This document shows positions 1 to 10,772 of a DNA stretch of 64,000 bases, in pieces. Both the position numbers and the translations under genes were made by a program. Source of the stretch: Xenoacremonium recifei (lineage: Eukaryota; Ascomycota; Sordariomycetes; Hypocreales; Nectriaceae); NCBI GenBank assembly GCA_012184525.1, contig WOFQ01000027.1:124001-188000 (forward strand). Reading direction: 5' to 3'. The notes beneath the pieces are model-generated. The model was not told the origin of the DNA, did not search any database, and was given only the letters and a program-made list of their open reading frames with translations. How positions within the stretch are numbered: position 1 is the stretch's first letter; every line of letters begins with the position of its first letter.

Positions 1-212
1 ACTGGATTGGTTACGTCGCCGAGATGTACGATGAAGGAAGGCTTGGATTCGGCAACCTGCTCATAGCAACGTCGGGCACGCTCTGCAGCGAGATTATTCG
101 TCTTCCATGGCGAAGGCTTGTCGTCTGGTGACTGCACGTGTGTGTCTGCTACCAAAGCGAAAGTAAAAAGGGGCTTGCCGTGGACTGTCCTGTTATCTGC
201 TCCTTCAGCCAT
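1..212 (-). CDS. Calcineurin-like metallophosphoesterase, N-terminal part
   Basis: The 5' end of a minus-strand gene runs off the left edge; 70 codons are visible from the ATG at 210-212. Metal-binding blocks typical of calcineurin-like phosphoesterases are present: a D-T-H triad (residues 23-25) after a hydrophobic strand, and G-D (65-66) in the stretch FIVHLGDVTNP. Such enzymes hydrolyse phosphomonoesters or diesters with a two-metal centre; the substrate cannot be told from this fragment. There is no signal peptide, so a cytosolic enzyme is likely. It is divergent from the Zn2Cys6 regulator at 617, sharing a 404-bp spacer. Domain call fairly sure, function unknown. Confidence 0.75.
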   Translation of the reverse strand, partial: MAEGADNRTVHGKPLFTFALVADTHVQSPDDKPSPWKTNNLAAERARRCYEQVAESKPSFIVHLGDVTNP

Positions 213-616
213 GGTCGAGAAGTTGATTTGATCAAAGTGGCGAATAGTCTATCCTATGCAACAGATTTGCTTTATCTAGCCTGAGGCATACGGCCTAAAT
301 AATACAGACCTTCACCATGCCGGTGGAATTCAGCCGCCTGTGGCGGGCTCAAGGCGGAATGCTTTCGGGAAGCCGAATCCTATGGCCCGCGAATACCCAC
401 ACAGTTTAGCCTCATTGACTCAACTATGAGCCTGTTGTGCTTACCGAGTACAGCCGTGGGAATCCTGATTGGATCACACTCTCGGTCTGCTTATCAACCC
501 ACAACTCAAGGCATGAAGGCGAAGGATTTGGGGTCGTCGCCTCGGTTTCCCGAGCATATTTTGAAGAGTCATCCACTTCCATGTTTAGAGTCATCGTAAT
601 CCCTACCTTGCGAATC
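213..616. promoter_or_regulatory. Divergent promoter: phosphoesterase / Zn2Cys6 regulator
   Basis: This 404-bp spacer lies between two divergent start codons. Its notable element is TTCGGGAAGCCGAA at 364-377, a CGG-N4-CCG inverted repeat of the kind bound by Zn2Cys6 dimers. The regulator may therefore act on its own promoter and on the phosphoesterase (inference). Several short open frames here look like chance. Confidence 0.5.
364..377. promoter_or_regulatory. CGG-N4-CCG palindrome upstream of the regulator
   Basis: TTCGG-N4-CCGAA is an inverted repeat with the CGG triplet at 366-368 and CCG at 373-375, about 240 bp upstream of the regulator's ATG. The same spacing recurs twice upstream of the neighbouring permease (4395-4410 and 4470-4483). 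Confidence 0.5.
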
Positions 617-2533
617 ATGGCCTCTTCAAAGAACGGGCCCACTGGCCGTGCATCGCTTGCTTGCGTGACATGTCGGTACGTGCTGTCTTGTATAGCAGAA
701 ACCCTCATTTGGAGGTTTATACTTACATACTTGCTGTCTTTAGGCGGAGAAAGGTCAAGTGCTCGGGAGACTGGCCGTCCTGTAAAGCATGCATCCGGCG
801 CTCCGACGAGTGCAAATATACGGGAACACCACCTGAAGCCACCAAAGAGACAGTTTTCCCATCTGCGGAAGAAGGCTTTTCAGAGTAAGACAATCATGAT
901 TTTTTCTGTTTATACAATCGCGAAGCTGAGTCACGAGAACTACAGCCTACCGAGCTCTGACGTCTTGGTTAAGGCGGCCGAAGTATTCTTTGCTCATTAT
1001 GGCGAGTTTCCATTATGGTTCTTCAGAAAGCACACATTTATAGAGGCTGTCCTTAACAACGAGGTACCTGTCTGTCTCCTTCTCTGCATTCTGAGCCTGG
1101 TCGCACGTTTCGTGGACCCTTGCTATCATAGGTACGGCGGCACGATCGAAGCGAGCGAACACTTTGCGATCCGAGCGCGGAAGGAGATGTCATCCATGTA
1201 TGACGATATCTCACTGTTGAATATCCACTGTAACTTGATTACGGCTGTCTACGAACTTGGGCGCGGAAACGAACACCGCGCCTGGTTCCTCCTTGGGCTC
1301 TCGAACCGGCTATGCCAAGTCATGGGACTGGCGTACGAAAGCTCATATGAGAGCGATGATTTGGTGACTGCCGAGATAAAACGCCGTACTTTCTGGTCCG
1401 CTTATGTTCTTGAGAGGCTTCTCGTCAACGGAGGAGACAGGCCGCTCTTAGTTCAGAGCCAACCAGTGACCACCTTTTTCCCTATCTCGACTGCAGACTT
1501 CACAATCGGCCGTGCCAGCATTACCTCGACTCTGCATCATAGGCCAATGACATTCGAAAACCTACCATCTATGATGATACGAATAGTTGATCTTCTGGCT
1601 AGAATTGTTGACTGGGGGTCAGCGGGTACGGGTGGCAGACACATGGATGCACGATTACCCTGGCTGCAGGACATGCCTTTCTCACAATTCCAGAGAGAGC
1701 TACAAGAATGGAACTCCTCACTTCCTTCATATTTGGCTTTTAGTGAAGCTAATATCAAAGCTCACATTGCCGGGGCTGAGGGCAATCTCTTCGGACTGAC
1801 GCATGTTCTCTACATGACAGCTGGAGCACGACTTCACCGGAAGTATCTTCCATTTATACCCCCAGCGTCATACGATCCAGCCGAGGGACCCTGTGATGGG
1901 CCGGAATTGATCCCCGGTCCAGATTCGCCTGGATTCTGGGTTGAATCCACCAGACGGGGCATTGAATTCGCCCAGGGAACTACGTTAGCTCTGCGGAAAC
2001 TAGAAGAGCACCACATCGATCCCTGGATCAGTCCCTTTGCAGGAGACCCTTTGCTAGTGTCTAGTTCTTTCCACGTATTTTGTGTGCATAGCCGTTGGCG
2101 GAGTTGCGAAGACTTCACTGGTGATCGAGCAAGTAACTTTCTGACATACAATCTTCGGTCGCTGATAAATATGCAAGAGAGCTGGCCAGTGGCAGCTTTT
2201 TGGGTAAGTTATCGATGTTCTTGTCTTAGAACAATGAAAACTCACTCTAATGTGAAGGTCAAGTCGCTAAGACTGTTCTACGAAAGAGTCAGTCTCGCTC
2301 AAAACCAGCTTCCAGACACTTCTGCGCCGAACAAGCCGCCAGTTTATACAGTCAAAGAGGCCATGCTCCATTTGGATCGTTCGGATCGTGAAAAAGAAGG
2401 GCTTCCGACGTATTTACCACTACCTGAACATGACTTGTTTGCGTTACTTGGGCACGATCCTTTGGTAGCGTTGGGAGGCCTTGATTCACCACCCTCCAGA
2501 CCCTCTTCGACCTCGCCGATGCATACCTTTTGA
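617..2533 (+). CDS. Zn2Cys6 transcription factor with fungal-specific middle domain
   Basis: Proposed CDS: join(617..675, 744..884, 946..2203, 2258..2533), 577 aa. The first intron splits the zinc cluster; removing it gives six cysteines at residues 16, 19, 26, 33, 36 and 43 (C-X2-C-X6-C-X6-C-X2-C-X6-C) with the basic run RRRKVK between. The intron at 885-945 restores the frame into the middle domain, which begins near DVLVKAAEVFF; KRRTFWSAYVLER lies inside it. The last intron (2204-2257) is 54 bp, so it could also be read through in frame. The ATG at 617 is chosen because it directly precedes the cluster; upstream ATGs give long tails without homology. It is convergent with an MFS permease, which suggests pathway-specific control of that permease. 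Ligand unknown. Confidence 0.85.
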   Translation: MASSKNGPTGRASLACVTCRYVLSCIAETLIWRFILTYLLSLGGERSSARETGRPVKHASGAPTSANIREHHLKPPKRQFSHLRKKAFQSKTIMIFSVYTIAKLSHENYSLPSSDVLVKAAEVFFAHYGEFPLWFFRKHTFIEAVLNNEVPVCLLLCILSLVARFVDPCYHRYGGTIEASEHFAIRARKEMSSMYDDISLLNIHCNLITAVYELGRGNEHRAWFLLGLSNRLCQVMGLAYESSYESDDLVTAEIKRRTFWSAYVLERLLVNGGDRPLLVQSQPVTTFFPISTADFTIGRASITSTLHHRPMTFENLPSMMIRIVDLLARIVDWGSAGTGGRHMDARLPWLQDMPFSQFQRELQEWNSSLPSYLAFSEANIKAHIAGAEGNLFGLTHVLYMTAGARLHRKYLPFIPPASYDPAEGPCDGPELIPGPDSPGFWVESTRRGIEFAQGTTLALRKLEEHHIDPWISPFAGDPLLVSSSFHVFCVHSRWRSCEDFTGDRASNFLTYNLRSLINMQESWPVAAFWVSYRCSCLRTMKTHSNVKVKSLRLFYERVSLAQNQLPDTSAPNKPPVYTVKEAMLHLDRSDREKEGLPTYLPLPEHDLFALLGHDPLVALGGLDSPPSRPSSTSPMHTF

Positions 2534-4193
2534 CTAGTACATATAGCGGAAATCAACGTCTTCAAAGTCAGTGTGGTCTTCCAACCCGGTCCGAAGGTCT
2601 TCGGTTCCCATTTCATGTCCATGTCCTCCCTGTACCTTATCACGCCTCTTGTTCCGGAAGTAGTATAGGAGGAGCAGGGCGACGGTAAGGAGCTCCATGA
2701 GACATGCTGCAACAAGCATGCTGCGCAACGCAGTTCCGTACACAGGGGCTTCCGTATCCAGAAACAGTTGAGGAGATACAATGTTTCCGATGCTGAATGC
2801 AATAAAAGTCAACGTTAAAGAAGTGCTTCGTTTCGTATAGCCGCCAAGGTTTGACGCCGAATAGGACAATAAAACAGGCACGATAGTGGCAACAAATGTG
2901 ATGAGCCAGACGCCAGCGAGTCTTACCCACTTCTGAGATTGTGGCAGTCCCATGAGCATAGCTGATCCCGTAATCGGAAGGAGAAGCATGCCGCAAATAA
3001 TAAAGCCTCTTCGATTCGGGAACTTGTGGCATAGGAAAGCGTTAAAGAAAGTGCCAAATAGCTGAATACCTCCACCAGGCATAGTAAAGAGGGCAGTATC
3101 GAGGACTCCGAAGCCAAGTCCCTTGATCAAAAGGGTAATAAAGGATCCAAAAATGTTCATCGTGCAAGCAGCACCAAGCCAGAAGAAGAATATCCAAACT
3201 GCTGGGTCTTTCAAGGCTTCAAGGATTTGGTACACCTTGATCTTGGAATTCTTGATACCGGTGCGGTTTTGACGGAGGCGGTCGATTGCGATATAGCGCT
3301 CTTTGTCCGTTTTGAAACGTGCGGTCATAGGCGAATCCGGAAGGACCACGAACATGACTACAGACCAGAGAAGAGTCCATGTGCCGAGGGTCAGGAAGAA
3401 GATCTTCCATCGGGGAAAGGTCGTATCCAGGCTGCCAATGGCATAGGCCATGGGCCCTCCCAGAATGTTGTTCAGAGAGCTAGACGTCAGGTTAGATACC
3501 TCTTCTGACTCTTGCGTATTCATACTGTTCTCCGAGAGGTACATACTTGAAGCCGTAGAAAAAGCAGACTCTCGAGGCTTGTTCCTCACGCTTATAAAAC
3601 ATACCAATCATCGTGACTAGTAGTGGCTGAATAGACGCTTCACACATCCCGAGGATGAATCGCAGTGCAGCAAGCCCAGCAAAGTTATGACAGGCAGCCA
3701 TGCAAATAATGCAGATGCCCCAGATCAGCACAATTGCGCAAAGATATTTGGCGATTGGGAACTTTTGCGCAATCAAGTTTCCGGGATACTCCCAGACGAG
3801 CCATCCAATGAAGAATATCGTGGTCAACAAGGCATATCGCTGACCAACTAGGTGATTAGCTTCTCGAAAGTCGAAGAGAGCAGCGTAGGCGATCGCGCCT
3901 TTGTCCGTGGCATACAGACCTATTGTTGCGATGTTAGAAAGCACTCGTGTCTCATTGGTCTGAGGGAAAAGGCATTTACCAAAGGTCAAGGCCATCACGG
4001 GCATCAGCCAGAGGTCTATCTTCCTGACAACGGCGCGTTCTTCCTCAGGCGTATACTCAAAGTGGCCGATTTCTCGTAGCACCCTAAGGGCGAGATCCGC
4101 ATCGCCAGAATCGTCCGCCATAGCCCCTTCAGCAATACTGCCGTCTCGGGCCTCCGGCACAGATTTGGCCGTCATGGTCTTCTCATCGGCCAT
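2534..4193 (-). CDS. MFS permease, allantoate permease (Dal5)-like
   Basis: Proposed CDS: complement(join(2534..3479, 3547..3919, 3980..4193)), 510 aa. The 67-bp intron 3480-3546 has a clear CTAAC branch site and ends CTAG; the 60-bp intron 3920-3979 joins ALTFG to LYATDKG. The hydrophobic pattern fits 12 membrane segments with cytosolic N and C termini. Stretches such as HLVGQRYALLTTIFFIGWL and GYTKRS are typical of the anion:cation symporter (Dal5/Tna1-like) branch, which carries small organic anions such as allantoate, nicotinate or biotin precursors; the substrate cannot be assigned. The stop codon abuts that of the regulator at 2533, and two CGG-N4-CCG palindromes lie upstream, so control by the neighbouring regulator is plausible. 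Confidence 0.87.
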
Positions 4194-4394
4194 AGTCCTG
4201 GCTTCAGATCTGTTCTACTCGTTCTTGGAGAGTGGAGCAGTGGAATGATGAGAACTTGTGATTTCTGGGGAAGACAGATACTTGTCGCGACCCATTGGGC
4301 TCCTTATTTATGACCCTTGTTCTTATCTCGTAACGGCCACTAGGCAAGACTCCTTGGTTCATCTGGAGAAGCTTCGGTCCAGAACTTCAATTGA

Positions 4395-4410
4395 GCTCGG
4401 CATGCCGAGC
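4395..4410. promoter_or_regulatory. Perfect 16-bp palindrome with CGG-N4-CCG core
   Basis: GCTCGGCATGCCGAGC is self-complementary over 16 bp and contains CGG-CATG-CCG. It lies about 200 bp upstream of the permease ATG. It fits a Zn2Cys6 homodimer site; binding is not shown. Confidence 0.6.
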
Positions 4411-4469
4411 CGGGCTGCTGGACGTATCCCAGTTGGTGATGATCATTACTGACTTACTTATTGACCTGG

Positions 4470-4483
4470 CTCGGCTTGCCGAG
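4470..4483. promoter_or_regulatory. Second CGG-N4-CCG palindrome
   Basis: CTCGGCTTGCCGAG matches the first palindrome at 13 of 14 positions. It lies 74 bp further upstream (centre to centre), about seven helical turns, which would place both sites on a similar face of the DNA. Confidence 0.6.
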
Positions 4484-4891
4484 TTTCCTCGCCCCTCCCG
4501 CAACACACCAATAAGTGGCCCTTCTTCAACAAGAGCTCATTAAATGTAGCCCGGTATTAGCCCTGGACAGATCCAAATCAGCTAGTCGCAACCATCCGGA
4601 AATCACAGCTCACCTCCGGAACGAAGCGGGCCAACGAGCCAACGCTCATACCGTCCTAAATCCCGCCTTTCATCCTTCATGTGCTTTCCAAGAGGTGATT
4701 CGGTAGTTCTGGGTTTCGTACCAAGATAGTGGCATTGCGGTTTACGAGAAAGAGGCTAGGGAAGAAAGAGATATCTTGAACAGACCAGGATTTATTCCAT
4801 AACCGCAACGCTAACGGTTCCCATACTTTTTAATAAATGATACTATGAAATATGCTAGGGAATAAGTCGTTAACCACGACAGTCATCAGAA

Positions 4892-7753
4892 TCATTCCGC
4901 CTCAAATACCCCACCGTTTTTCTGGGGGTTTATGAGTATGACCGTCTCTTTTGGCTCTGGAACAATATCTTGCTGGGATGGCTTGTTCATAACCTCAAGA
5001 TCATGGTCTTTCCAATCATAACCCCAATTTACACTATGCCCGAAAATCACAGCACCCTCCTTGCATGGTAGCTTGCCCGTTCTCAGCAAAAACTTTTGAG
5101 TCCGTGCTAAGATACCGGGGTAGAAACCATGGATTGGTTCAATGTGCTTTTTTGACTCTCGTGTTGGAGTCACTTTTTGACATTCGCAGTCTTTGGGAGA
5201 ATGCCATGCTAGACCGCGGACAAGTTGGCGAGGTTGGGAGTACGGGTCTCCAAACTTTGTCATGATCTTTTCCAAATCAAAAACACTTGCAGCCAGGTAG
5301 GATTCGTGTTTAGGCAGTGTTTTCCAGCCATCACACACTCTTTTGGGTTGCGCTGGCTGTAGTATTTCCCCAAATCCGCGCCCGAAGAGGGTCACTGCTC
5401 CAATAGATCGAATAAAGTCGACCCAGCCCCATCCGGCCGCATTGAGTGTTGCAACTCGGGGAAGCACATCTGAGTCTTGTTTGGCCAGCTCCTGAAAGTC
5501 CCATCCCTCCAGGTGCTTTCGGACTTGCTTCTTAATTTTGATCCCGTTTGGTCCAGCCGCGTCCTTCTGGTATTCGATAATGCGTTCTAGTCTGTCGCAG
5601 TGTTCTCGAACCAGATTCGCGAAGGTGTAGTAATCATACTTTTCTTGGATGATCCGTACCGGCTCAACACCATCGGATCTCTCCTCAATTATTTCGCTCA
5701 TAGAGCAATTGTCGACAAAAAGTTTCAATCCCATGTTCTTCGGATTAATAAGGACTTCCATACTAGAATCAGGCCTATGGTGCTCGACATTCTCCATTTT
5801 GTTAAAATTGAAGACAAATGCCTTTGATAAGCTGCTGCCTCGATGATATTTAAGGGTGGCCCTTGAGAGATGAAGTACGACGCTGGTACCATTGACGAGC
5901 CAGCCTCTCTTGTCCTCTTCGTCCCATAGAACGACCGGTTGGTTCTCGAGTCCTCGGAGACTAGGAATATTCCATTTCTTATCGATCGGCTTTGGTGATC
6001 CATCGTGAGCACCAAGACTTATTGTTGTTCCGACCTGAAGGAATTTACCAGCACTAAGCGTGACCTTTTCGAGGACGAAGCCAAAGCCTGGTCGCGGAAG
6101 ACTCGTCTCCTCCACCTCGTACTTTGCATCTGACGCACCTATCACTGTTTTCAGCTTTGTCTGTCCTGTTTCCCTGTCTTCTACACTCACCAGCGTAATA
6201 CTGGCAATTTGAACACCAGCCCACTACATGGCGAGTCGAGTTGATTTCGGCCAGGCTGACGTTGCACTCATCCTTCAAATCGTGGTCACTGTAAGAGATT
6301 TGATTCCCTTCGTCGTTGTAGAAGTAGTGCCAGATTACCAAGTCTTTAGATCTTTTCGTAGCTATGAGCATCGCGGAAAATCCCTTGATGAAGACTCTGT
6401 CATAGAACTTCGTCGCCTGGTCCGACCTGACGAGGGCGGCCATCATGAGGAGCGGCATCTCGATGCCTAGCCCGCTTTCATTTTTGGCTGATATAGGGTA
6501 GCCACTCACGACCACCCGATCCCCAAACATGCTATGCCAACATTGGCCTGCTGATTTTCGTTCAGCCTTGTCCAAGTGTTTCGTTGAGAATTCCACATCG
6601 AAGAAAACCTCAAGCCCATTATGGTAGTAGGCTTTGACGGACGGTGAGCAGAAGGCGATACTGGTCCCAGGTTGCGATAACCGAAGTGCAGATCCGAGCC
6701 ATGCGAGCTGCTCTCCTACTTCTGCAAGGGAATAGCGATTATCGCCACAAGCATGGACTCGAAACTTTTTATCATCTTTCCATGCTTCGAGTCTAGTTTC
6801 GTCTGGTAAAATGCCTACGAAAGCCCACGTCAGTAAAGATCATCTAAAAACTCCATTGCTTCGTACATGTGGCTTTCCGATCGTCGATGTGACTTACAAC
6901 ATCCGCGACTAATTGCACGACCTGTAATCCAGTGCTCGGCCAGACTTGACGGAGATATTCCTGTGTAGTCATAGCCTGTGCGTCGGTTGCGGAGCCGGTC
7001 AGAGTGATAGCCGTCATCAATGCTTCGCCGGGAGTCTGGTCGTACTTTTGCTCCTCAATGAATTTAACAGGATCCCAATCGAGTTCAAAATTTGCGTCAT
7101 GCCCTCCTTGAAATGGAATAATCCTGTTCAGGATGATACTCTTGACAATATCCATCGCAACTCGGGTCGTTTGCATCAATATAGCCTCTCGTTGTATCAT
7201 TCCAACAAGCCACTTGTACGCTGGGTCACTTTCCAGATCGTCAATGTAAGGACCTAGGTCGAATTCCACAAAATCTGACATCTCTGAGTCCTCGATAATG
7301 CGGTTCTTGTGCGATGATTCTAACCGCTTGAAGTAGCCCCCGTTACGCCATGAAAATGGGTCAAGGTCCCTAAGGGGAATGTTCTTTTTTGGAAGAGTAA
7401 GAATTGGAATCTCGAGAAACCGATGTACGGCAGAGTTTCCAAGTTCTGGTTCGAGCTTTTGGGAAGGTGGCAGCTCATTTTGTGGTAGCATGTTCCTCAA
7501 GCACTCAACGATATCACTGAAATTGAATTGTCAACCTTGGATGTCTTTTTCGTATCTGTTGAATGACTTACCTTTGATGATCAGCGATCAAAGCAAGGAT
7601 TTCTAAGTAGTGTTTGTCCTCATTTGTAAACCGATGATAAAACATCTTTGAAGAATAAATTTTATCCACAAAGATGTGAAGTAACCCCGGAAGAACATCT
7701 GCCACATGGCCCAAATTCGTTTCTTTGCAGGGATCGATAGAGTCGAATAACAT
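4892..7753 (-). CDS. Large fungal-specific protein of unnamed family (copy 1)
   Basis: Proposed CDS: complement(join(4892..6138, 6191..6814, 6867..7516, 7572..7753)), 900 aa from the ATG at 7753. All three introns (52, 52 and 55 bp) have good sites and keep the frame. I recognise no named domain. Landmarks are RVFIKGFSAMLIAT, RHVVGWCSNC, RGWLVNGTSVVLH, VTLFGRGFGEIL and YLAASVFDL. Each has a weak counterpart, in the same order, in the C-terminal part of the ankyrin gene at 57393-60907, so the two appear to be diverged members of one family. The open frame continues upstream of 7753 for about 35 codons (…SSLWTLPPPQLRGLIVNLAT) with no earlier ATG, so a further 5' exon or a fusion to the kinase-like gene at 7768 is possible. 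No signal peptide or membrane segment is obvious. Function unknown. Confidence 0.7.
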
Positions 7754-7767
7754 CGTGGCTAGGTTGA

Positions 7768-10103
7768 CTATGAGGCCCCTAAGTTGTGGGGGCGGTAGCG
7801 TCCAGAGACTCGATTCGGGTGATGCAGGAACATCTGAGCCGGAACCAGTTTCGTACTTCCAGACTCAAGGTGCTTAGATAAAGCAGCGTGGCGTGTGGGT
7901 ACGAGTCTGACTCCATCTTCGTCAAGGCCTTTGAGATCATCGCTGCCATCATCGTGATCAACAGTCCTTCCGCTTGCAGGGACAGAGTTATCAGCAATGT
8001 GGAACTGCCTATCGAGGGCCTGGTCCCTACTCAGGTAGTACTCTTTCCGCTCCTGGAATTTATCAAGCAACTGCATAGGTAGCAAGCGATGTTCAGTCGG
8101 AACAAGCATATGCATTTCAATGATTTCCTTGACGATAGGAGAGAAATCATCGAATGATGGCAAAGAACGGCACGCGTGCTCATGTGCTTCAAGGACGCAC
8201 GGAAGTATCTCGTTTCCGTCATGGAATGGAGCAAACAAGTACTCCCATTTTCGCTTTTGCATCATCTTGAGTTGCTTTCGATAATCTCGAAGGCCTGGCC
8301 AGCCTCCGCCAAGCCAGACAAGGGCCTCACTGAAAACGCAACCCAGAGACCAAATGCCACTCTCATTCGGAGCCCCGTCAAGACAGGGTTGGTTCCTATC
8401 TCTCCATAACTCTGGTGCGACTAGATATCATCATTTAGCATTGGTAAGAAGGTTCAAAGTGGAAATGCGCACCAAAGGCTCCCCCCACATATCGAGTACA
8501 GCTCCCACCTGTCAATTTCAGCTTCAAGTTCTCGAACTGTTTTATGTCTCGTTTAAAAACAGAGATTGTGAAAGGTCCTATGAAGCCAAAGGACCTTTAG
8601 TAGGCCTGGTCAACATGGTGAGCTTCTAACTGGGAAGGATACTTACGCTGGGTCCCATGTGTTTCTCCCCAGACCATGGAAGTGATGCAGCCCCTTATTC
8701 AGTGCCATTAGACTGTCCCAAAATTTGATCACTTCTCGTACACTTTGAGGTCGTTCTTCTCTAATGAAGAAACTATTTAGATGACCTCCAGTTGGATATT
8801 CTTGGGCCGTGACAAAATTGAGACCCTGCTTGAAGGACAACCGGCGGACGATATTGTCAAAGTCGGTGACATCTTTGATCCTCTCGACTTCACGCTTCAA
8901 GAGCTGTGTGGCCCATCCTGTGGACTCCTCAATGAGGAGATTTTCAGTTGTATCATTTGCCTCGGCAAGCTAGATAAGTTACAGCCATGGTCAGCCTTCC
9001 TAAGAAATTGGATTCGTTTGAATGTGTCTTACTAGGGTGGACTCCCTCCAGGAGATACCACTGGATAGCAGCGAGACTTTGCTTGCGACGATTTTCCCAC
9101 CCGATCCTAGGTCCTGGGACCCCAGTTTTATCTTTCCAACTATCGGTAGGATCTCGCAATGGTGAAGGGAAAAGGTTGGCTCTCCCTGTGTCAACACAAC
9201 TGGGCAAAACTTCCATTGTTGAGCTGCGAACTGTGCAATAACGTTTTCTTCTTCATCAGGATAATAGTTATAATCGGTTTTATAGGTGTCAAGTGGGAGC
9301 CAAGAATCGTCGACATTTTTTTCGCAGAAGGTTCGAATATGGTTTGGGTGTCCGATATAAAGAAGGATTGAGAAAATTGTGAGGTATGATGATCCGACAA
9401 CTTCTTGGAGCTCTTTCTCTACACCAATTTTGTCGAGAGCCTTCTCAAGTCTGGCATTTGTCCAGTATGCTTTCAAGTAATTTTGAGCGATGAAGGTATC
9501 ATTTTCATGCAGACCACTCATCCCCATTTGTTCATGGCTCTCCACGTATTCGTTGTACCCAGGATCGTTACCAGTCTCATTCAACGTTTTGTATTCACCG
9601 GCAAAATCGGTAGGACTCAAATTGATAGGATCTAGTTTAGACCAGTTTGCGGCAATTGGATGGTAGAAAAAAATTTCGTTCTGTCTCGCATCCCTGCCCA
9701 CCGGGTCAGCTGCTGCCTGGCTAGGCGATTAAAACTTTTCTCAAGCTCCGACTTGAGAACGGCTATTAGACTTGAACAAACAAGGGTGATGCTTGTTTCG
9801 TGGCAATGATGCTTCTGCTTACAAGCTTTAATCCACTGATCCCGCTGAATATTAGGATGTTTCCGACTTGCTAGATGTCTCGTTAACTTTCGGTTTGGCC
9901 TCGTCAATTAAGTCGTAAAACATACCTCGACCCGGATTTCCCTTTCAAAAGCATTGGAAACCCATTGGGCTACTTCCTTTGGAGGTATGTTCCAGAAAGA
10001 TGACCAACCTGACATCGTAGGATGCTGCCAACACTGCAAAAACCTCGCTGTTTGTCACTGCTTCCAGGCTGTGAAGAGAGCCATCAGTAGCCTTTTCAGA
10101 CAT
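7768..10103 (-). CDS. Pseudokinase-like protein, possibly decaying
   Basis: Reading leftward: ATG at 10103 or, better supported, at 10015; introns 9845-9925, 8970-9032, 8595-8646 and 8421-8472; stop at 7768. The C-terminal half has kinase C-lobe landmarks: a helix like LMALNKGLHHFH, an APE motif in VAPELW, and SGIWSLGCVFSEALVW. However, no HRD-type catalytic loop, no DFG and no ATP-binding lysine can be found, and the Asp normally before WSLG is Gly, so it is probably not an active kinase. The N-terminal third resembles the helical part seen before the kinase domain in many fungal kinase-like proteins. The frame breaks near the A7 run 9667-9673: residues before it (…TRWAGMRDRTKFF) and after it (FFYHPIAANWSK…) lie in different frames. 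This is a real frameshift, a sequencing error or an unresolved intron. Exon structure at the 5' end is uncertain. Confidence 0.55.
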
Positions 10104-10772
10104 TGAAAGAGAAATCTATGACAAGACATGCCACGACTCCCTTTAAATAGTATCTGGTGACAGCCTTACTATCAGTCTTCCCCACCACACCCGCAGATAA
10201 TTTGATGCATGGCGTGTCATATTCTCATTGCTTCGTACTGCCTCGTCACAGCATGTGGACCGTCTCGACGAGTAATAACCAGTAGATGCAAAGCCACCTG
10301 CAGCTAAACGGCCTCATCACGCAGCATGTGATACAAAAATGCCATGCTGCCTGATAAAAAAGACGTCAAGCAATAATATTGGCCACGGTGCCGCTGCGAC
10401 TTTGATCAAAAAGGATAGCACGGCGAGAAACTTGGGGGCCAAATGCACTGCCACACCGTTGGGTGCCCCGATTCAACAAAATAAATGCCTCAATGTGATG
10501 CACTTTCGCCCGACGACAGTGGAAAGGCCAACAGAGTGAAGTCATCAAGCCCGCGCAAGTTGAAAGCTGAGGTACGTTCTGTTAAACTTATGTATCCAGA
10601 GGAAGTGGGGCCGTGTTTTCGGGATTGTCATCCTTCCCAAGAGTCCTAATTGAAAGATGGGCAATGTTTCAGGGAAGAGTCAGTAGAGGGGCCGGATCAA
10701 AGGACAAGTTCGTAGACTCCGGTATTCTCTTATACTCATATCTCATAACGCTGCAAAACCATCTATCCAACC
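10104..10772. other. Intergenic region
   Basis: About 670 bp between the kinase-like gene and the flippase stop. On the minus strand a TATA-like CTATTTAAAG (10141-10150) lies 40 bp upstream of the ATG at 10103. No gene or repeat seen. Confidence 0.5.

Larger units (their letters stand above)
4194..4891. other. Intergenic region, promoter side of the MFS permease
   Basis: About 700 bp between the permease ATG (4193) and the stop of the next minus-strand gene (4892). Apart from two CGG-N4-CCG palindromes I see no gene or repeat. The part near 4750-4890 is AT-richer and probably holds the 3' UTR of the gene to the right. Confidence 0.6.
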
